Shown: piece after piece, positions 6,943 through 10,353 of the stretch | Layout of the letters: the number at the start of each line of letters is the position of its first letter | How positions within the stretch are numbered: position 1 is the stretch's first letter | NCBI GenBank assembly: GCA_034429745.1 | Contig: DAOUFY010000175.1 | Span: forward strand, 1 to 10,353 | Direction of reading: 5' to 3' | Length of the DNA stretch: 10,353 nt | Origin: JBAXBF01 sp034429745 | GTDB taxonomy: Bacteria > Chloroflexota > Anaerolineae > Anaerolineales > DRKV01 | The notes under the pieces: generated by a model | Told to the model about the DNA's origin: nothing | Seen by the model: only the letters and a program-made list of their open reading frames with translations | The model's database searches: none | Program-made: the position numbers and the translations under genes

Positions 6943-7887
6943 ATGAAAATTAACAACCATCTCCTTTTTCTTATAATTGGTTTTATTATTACTGGTTGCT
7001 CTCTTTTACCTTCAAATTGCCCGCCTCAATGTGTCGGTGTCAATCTAATGAGTAAAGATTTAGCCGGTATGAATTTTTCCAAATCACAGCTTGTCAATGC
7101 TAATCTGCGTAAAGCTCGTCTTGAACAAACCAATTTCGAACAAGCTAATCTTAATGGAGCGATTCTTCTTGAAAGTGATCTCAACAGCGCTAATTTAAAG
7201 TTTGCAAACCTCAAAGGTGCCAATCTTAAAAATGCCAACTTAGGAAAAGCTGATTTATCTAATGCCAATCTCAGCGGTGCTGATTTAAGTGGAGCTATTC
7301 TTACTGGAGCAATTCTAGATACAGCAGACTTTTCCGGCGCCATTCTAGATAACGCCGAAATCTTTGGCGCATTATTAGGAGGTGTGGATTGGCATGCAGC
7401 TCGACTTCGTAATGCTTCTCTTTCCGGCATTGACCTGCATGGAGCCTACCTGCCAGGAGCTTACCTTAGCGGGGCAGAAATTGTTGGTGGAATACTTGTA
7501 AGAGCTAATCTTAAAGGCGCATGGTTAAATAACACGAATTTATCCGGCTCCAATCTTCAAGGCGCTTTCCTAAATGGAGCCAGTTTGTATGCTGCCAACT
7601 TAAATGGATGTGATTTTCGTAATGCCGAACTTATTGGAGCAAATCTTGTCGGTGCAAAATTAGATGGAGCTGATCTGCGCAGCGCTGATCTTAGCGGGGC
7701 ACTTTTTTTCTTAAACGATCTGCAAGCTCAAGGGATTCAAATTACTGATGATGTGATAATGGAACTTAACGAAAAAGAACGTACCGCTCTCGCTCAAGAT
7801 GCAAGTTTTAAAGGCGTTAAATACAATGATGACACAAAATGGCCTATAGGCGTTAAAATTCCTGAAACTGCTATTTACCTTCCATAA
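6943..7887 (+). CDS. Pentapeptide-repeat lipoprotein, 46 tandem repeats
   Basis: A predicted exported lipoprotein. The hydrophobic signal at residues 7-18 ends in the lipobox ITGC, with C19 as the lipidated residue. A short Cys-containing stretch (CPPQC, 26-30) follows. From residue 31 to 260 the chain is 46 pentapeptides in unbroken register, with Leu, Phe or Ile at every fifth position (35, 40, ... 260); the one exception is Trp at 150. Consensus is A-(N/D)-L-x-x with many SGA/KGA steps. Such repeats fold as a right-handed quadrilateral beta-helix, here about 11.5 coils. The C-terminal tail contains GVKYNDDTKWPIG (291-303), a YxxxTxWPxG element commonly seen ending pentapeptide domains. Function is unknown; a secreted lipoprotein cannot act like the cytosolic gyrase-protecting Qnr/MfpA type. 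No Shine-Dalgarno precedes the ATG. The solute-binding gene starts 15 bases after its stop. Confidence 0.9.
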   Translation: MKINNHLLFLIIGFIITGCSLLPSNCPPQCVGVNLMSKDLAGMNFSKSQLVNANLRKARLEQTNFEQANLNGAILLESDLNSANLKFANLKGANLKNANLGKADLSNANLSGADLSGAILTGAILDTADFSGAILDNAEIFGALLGGVDWHAARLRNASLSGIDLHGAYLPGAYLSGAEIVGGILVRANLKGAWLNNTNLSGSNLQGAFLNGASLYAANLNGCDFRNAELIGANLVGAKLDGADLRSADLSGALFFLNDLQAQGIQITDDVIMELNEKERTALAQDASFKGVKYNDDTKWPIGVKIPETAIYLP

Positions 7888-7902
7888 ATTTTCACCATAA
7901 TC

Positions 7903-10353
7903 ATGAACGATTTCCTCACTTTCAAAATCCTTAATCCTGTATTCATCATGGCAATCTTTACCATCTTATTAGGATGCAACCCAAAAGAAAGCCCAATTTC
8001 ACTATCTTCATCAGCCTGCGAAATATCTATTGGTATTATCAATAGCAGCCAAACGCCTCAAGGTGAGGAGATCCTTCGTGGATACGAAATGGCAATTGAT
8101 GAAATAAATTCAACCAATGGGATAAATGGCTGCTTGATCCGTCCCATCTTTGAAGATGATCAAAACAATCCTGCAATAGCCGAAAAAAGAGCCCAGAAGC
8201 TCATTACCCAAGATAGAGTTCCACTCATCATCGGTACTTACCGTAGTGAAAATACACTGGCTATAGCCAAAGTGTGTGAAAACGCACAAATACCGCTAAT
8301 TGCTTCAAACGCAACGAGTGAATTGCTTACTCGAATGGGCTATAATTGGATTTTTAGAATTCCCGCAGCCGATGAGCTTACCCTTTTACCCTTCGAATGG
8401 CTTGATTCAATATTTACTCAAAAAGCTCCCCCAACCATCGCTATCCTTTATGAACTGGAGCTCACTACTACCGATACGGCTAGTGCATTGCTGCACGAAG
8501 CTGCCGAGAAAGGCTGGAGTGTAGTCGCTTATAAAAAATATTATCCCAATCAAGATAATTTTCTTGAATTATTATCATCCATCAATAGTGCTTCACCTGA
8601 TGTACTATTTATCACCGGTCGTTTTGAAAGCGATATTCAAATAATATTATCCAACATCAAAGAACTGCAAATGAAACCTAAAGCCATAATTGGTATTACG
8701 GGTGCATTTAACAACTATAATTTTTACTATCAACGTAACCTTCCTAGTGATTATATCGTAACTGCTGCTCAATGGCATCCGGCAGTCCCGTGGAAAGATG
8801 AAAAAGGTTACTCAGCTGCCCAATTCGCTTCAGATTTTTCCCATCGCTATGGAATGAACCCAGGAGCACGCAGTGTTCAAGCCTACGTTGCAATCAAAGT
8901 AGCTAGTGAGGCTTTAACTTTTGCTCAACAACATTCCGACATGGATTTTCCACAAGCCATTCGTCAAGCACTTATTACAATGGATAAGCCTACAATATTA
9001 GGCAACATTCGCTTTGATAATAATGGCCAAAATATCCATACTCCTATCCTGCTCCAAAAAATAAAAGGAAAACTTGAAATAATTTATCCACCAGATCTTC
9101 AAACTGCCAAAGGTGTTCTGCCTATTCCCTATGAAAATATCACCTCATATTACGAAGATTCAAAAGATCGCGCAGCGAAACTTTCCCAAGAAAGTATTGG
9201 AAAAAGCCAAGCAAAAACCCTTCATATAGGAACCCAACAAAGTATATCAACATTCAACCCACTTTGGGCAACTTTAAGCAATGAAAGATTCTTCTTCCGG
9301 CAAATTTATGACACGATGTTCGAAATTGATCAAAATGGCAACTATGCCCCTTTGCTTGCCCAAAAGGTAGAAAAATCTCAAGACGGCAAAACGTATATTT
9401 TTACCATTCCTTCCAACGTGGTGTTTCATGATGGCACACCACTAACTGCTGAAGATGTTAAATTCTCCTATGACTTATATCACAAATTCCCAGGTTCAGC
9501 GCGTTACCAAGAAACTATCTTTTTCCAAAATGTCCAAGTAATCAATAATACAACCATCCAATTGAATCTAAAAAAACCTGTCCCTGAAATTGCGGATAAA
9601 CTAACAAATCTGTATATACTACCTAAACACATCTGGGAAAATCATACAGATACCGAAGCAAGCACTAAGGCATATACGAATAATCCCCCCATCGGCAGTG
9701 GTCCCTTTATGTTTGTTGATCATCTACCTGGAAAATCTATTTCAATGCAAGCAAATACAAAGCATTGGAAAAACCCCCCAAAAATAGAATACATGATCTG
9801 GGACATTTACACTCAACAAGATCAATATCTGAGTGCATTTAAAAATGGTCTAATTGATATGATTGATTATGTTCCACCAACCGCAATAAATTTATTAAAA
9901 AATTATCCCAATATTCAAATAATTAACGGTGTACCTGCCCGTCCTAGTTTTGTCCATCTAATTATTAACATGATAGACCCTAAACAATGTTCAGAACCAA
10001 CAAGCTGCACTGGCCACCCTGCTTTACGTGATACCAATGTACGGCAAGCTTTAGCTTATGCTGTCAATAAAGAAAAAATTATCCAATTCTCATTATTAGG
10101 AAATGGAATTATAGGATCTTCTGTCATCCCTAATTCCCTATCTTTTTGGTACAACGATCAACTTGAAGATCATGGATACAGTATTGAGAAAGCAAATCAG
10201 ATTCTTGATCAAGCCGGCTACCGTGACATTAATAATGACGGCATACGTGAGATGCCAGATGGCCAGAATTCTCTTATTTTTAAAATTTTCTATCCCGCTG
10301 CCTACCCTTCTTATCTATATGTGAAAGTGGTTGAAGTTCTCACTGAAGACTTT
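7903..10353 (+). CDS. Lipoprotein fusing a LivJ-type and a DppA/OppA-type solute-binding domain (3' end outside window)
   Basis: One frame stays open from ATG 7903 to the window end (817 codons, no stop). Residues 1-25 form a lipoprotein signal ending in ILLGC (C25). Residues about 40-412 read as a complete type I periplasmic-binding domain (Peripla_BP_6, branched-chain amino acid/amide class): ISIGIINS, GYEMAIDEIN, a GINGC turn at 73-77, FEDDQNNPAIAEKRAQKLI, VPLIIGTYRSENT, IPLIASNATSELL, ending in the usual YPPDLQTAKG...PIPYEN at about 395-412. A hydrophilic linker (413-437) lacks any signal or membrane segment. From 438 a family-5 solute-binding domain (SBP_bac_5, type II fold) begins: QIYDTMFEIDQNGNYAPLLA, DGKTYIFTIPSNVVFHDGTPLTAEDVKFSYD (494-524, in two parts), PIGSGPF at 596-602, VRQALAYAVNKEKI (713-726), DINNDGIREMPDG (775-787). 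About 120 residues of a typical family-5 domain remain outside. ATG 7903 is preferred because an in-frame TAA lies at 7897 and M16 leaves too short a signal. Confidence 0.85.
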   Translation, partial: MNDFLTFKILNPVFIMAIFTILLGCNPKESPISLSSSACEISIGIINSSQTPQGEEILRGYEMAIDEINSTNGINGCLIRPIFEDDQNNPAIAEKRAQKLITQDRVPLIIGTYRSENTLAIAKVCENAQIPLIASNATSELLTRMGYNWIFRIPAADELTLLPFEWLDSIFTQKAPPTIAILYELELTTTDTASALLHEAAEKGWSVVAYKKYYPNQDNFLELLSSINSASPDVLFITGRFESDIQIILSNIKELQMKPKAIIGITGAFNNYNFYYQRNLPSDYIVTAAQWHPAVPWKDEKGYSAAQFASDFSHRYGMNPGARSVQAYVAIKVASEALTFAQQHSDMDFPQAIRQALITMDKPTILGNIRFDNNGQNIHTPILLQKIKGKLEIIYPPDLQTAKGVLPIPYENITSYYEDSKDRAAKLSQESIGKSQAKTLHIGTQQSISTFNPLWATLSNERFFFRQIYDTMFEIDQNGNYAPLLAQKVEKSQDGKTYIFTIPSNVVFHDGTPLTAEDVKFSYDLYHKFPGSARYQETIFFQNVQVINNTTIQLNLKKPVPEIADKLTNLYILPKHIWENHTDTEASTKAYTNNPPIGSGPFMFVDHLPGKSISMQANTKHWKNPPKIEYMIWDIYTQQDQYLSAFKNGLIDMIDYVPPTAINLLKNYPNIQIINGVPARPSFVHLIINMIDPKQCSEPTSCTGHPALRDTNVRQALAYAVNKEKIIQFSLLGNGIIGSSVIPNSLSFWYNDQLEDHGYSIEKANQILDQAGYRDINNDGIREMPDGQNSLIFKIFYPAAYPSYLYVKVVEVLTEDF

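Noticed and set aside
7026..7430. 134-codon minus-strand open frame inside the pentapeptide gene
   Set aside because: It is a mirror of the repetitive, stop-poor A(N/D)Lxx coding pattern; it has low-complexity composition and no recognisable domain.
7033..7722. Tandem DNA repeat or CRISPR-like array
   Set aside because: The 15-base periodicity comes from the pentapeptide code; the units vary at the DNA level and there are no constant repeats with spacers.
6943..7887. Qnr/MfpA-type gyrase-protecting pentapeptide protein
   Set aside because: A signal sequence with lipobox at C19 predicts export, whereas those proteins act on cytosolic gyrase.
8300..8524. 74-codon plus-strand open frame
   Set aside because: It is out of frame within the solute-binding fusion, whose own frame has clear family motifs across the same bases.
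9121..9240. Frameshift or missed stop as the cause of the solute-binding fusion
   Set aside because: The frame is continuous, residue composition stays protein-like through the linker, and the second domain lacks its own signal peptide, so a simple error is unlikely from this sequence alone.

Overview
The window looks like an ordinary chromosomal segment of a low-GC bacterium. My best guess is Chloroflexota of the Anaerolineae type. That rests on a YvcK with an N-terminal membrane anchor, the 575-residue RecJ form, several starts with no Shine-Dalgarno, and family-5 solute-binding lipoproteins. It is an inference from protein character, not from a marker gene. No tRNA, rRNA, CRISPR array, insertion sequence or phage gene is visible, and no gene-free stretch exceeds about 140 bases.

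Layout. (1) 1-1099, plus strand: a CobD-like PLP enzyme (threonine-phosphate decarboxylase, cobalamin side chain). Its start lies at the window edge and overlaps what may be the tail of an upstream gene. (2) 1166-2893, minus strand: recJ, convergent with the first gene. (3) 3011-4432, plus strand: a membrane-anchored YvcK, divergent from recJ. (4) 4488-5525 and 5630-6805, plus strand: gap and pgk, the two consecutive enzymes of lower glycolysis and gluconeogenesis, separated by a perfect 15-bp inverted repeat. A second hairpin follows pgk. (5) 6943-7887, plus strand: a secreted lipoprotein made of 46 uninterrupted pentapeptide repeats, preceded by an extended -10 promoter. (6) 7903 to the window end, plus strand: a lipoprotein, open for 817 codons, that joins two different solute-binding proteins in one chain.

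How the genes fit together. yvcK-gap-pgk is a coherent central-carbon block, since YvcK is needed for growth on gluconeogenic carbon sources in Bacillus. The order resembles the actinobacterial yvcK-whiA-gap-pgk-tpiA neighbourhood, here without whiA and tpiA. The last two genes both encode predicted surface lipoproteins, lie 15 bases apart and probably share the promoter near 6905.

The most unusual item is the last gene. A complete type I periplasmic-binding domain (LivJ/amide-binding class, residues about 40-412) is followed by a short hydrophilic linker and then a family-5 peptide/nickel-type (DppA/OppA, type II fold) binding domain. Both share a single reading frame and a single N-terminal lipobox. 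The gene runs off the window, so its C-terminus is unknown.
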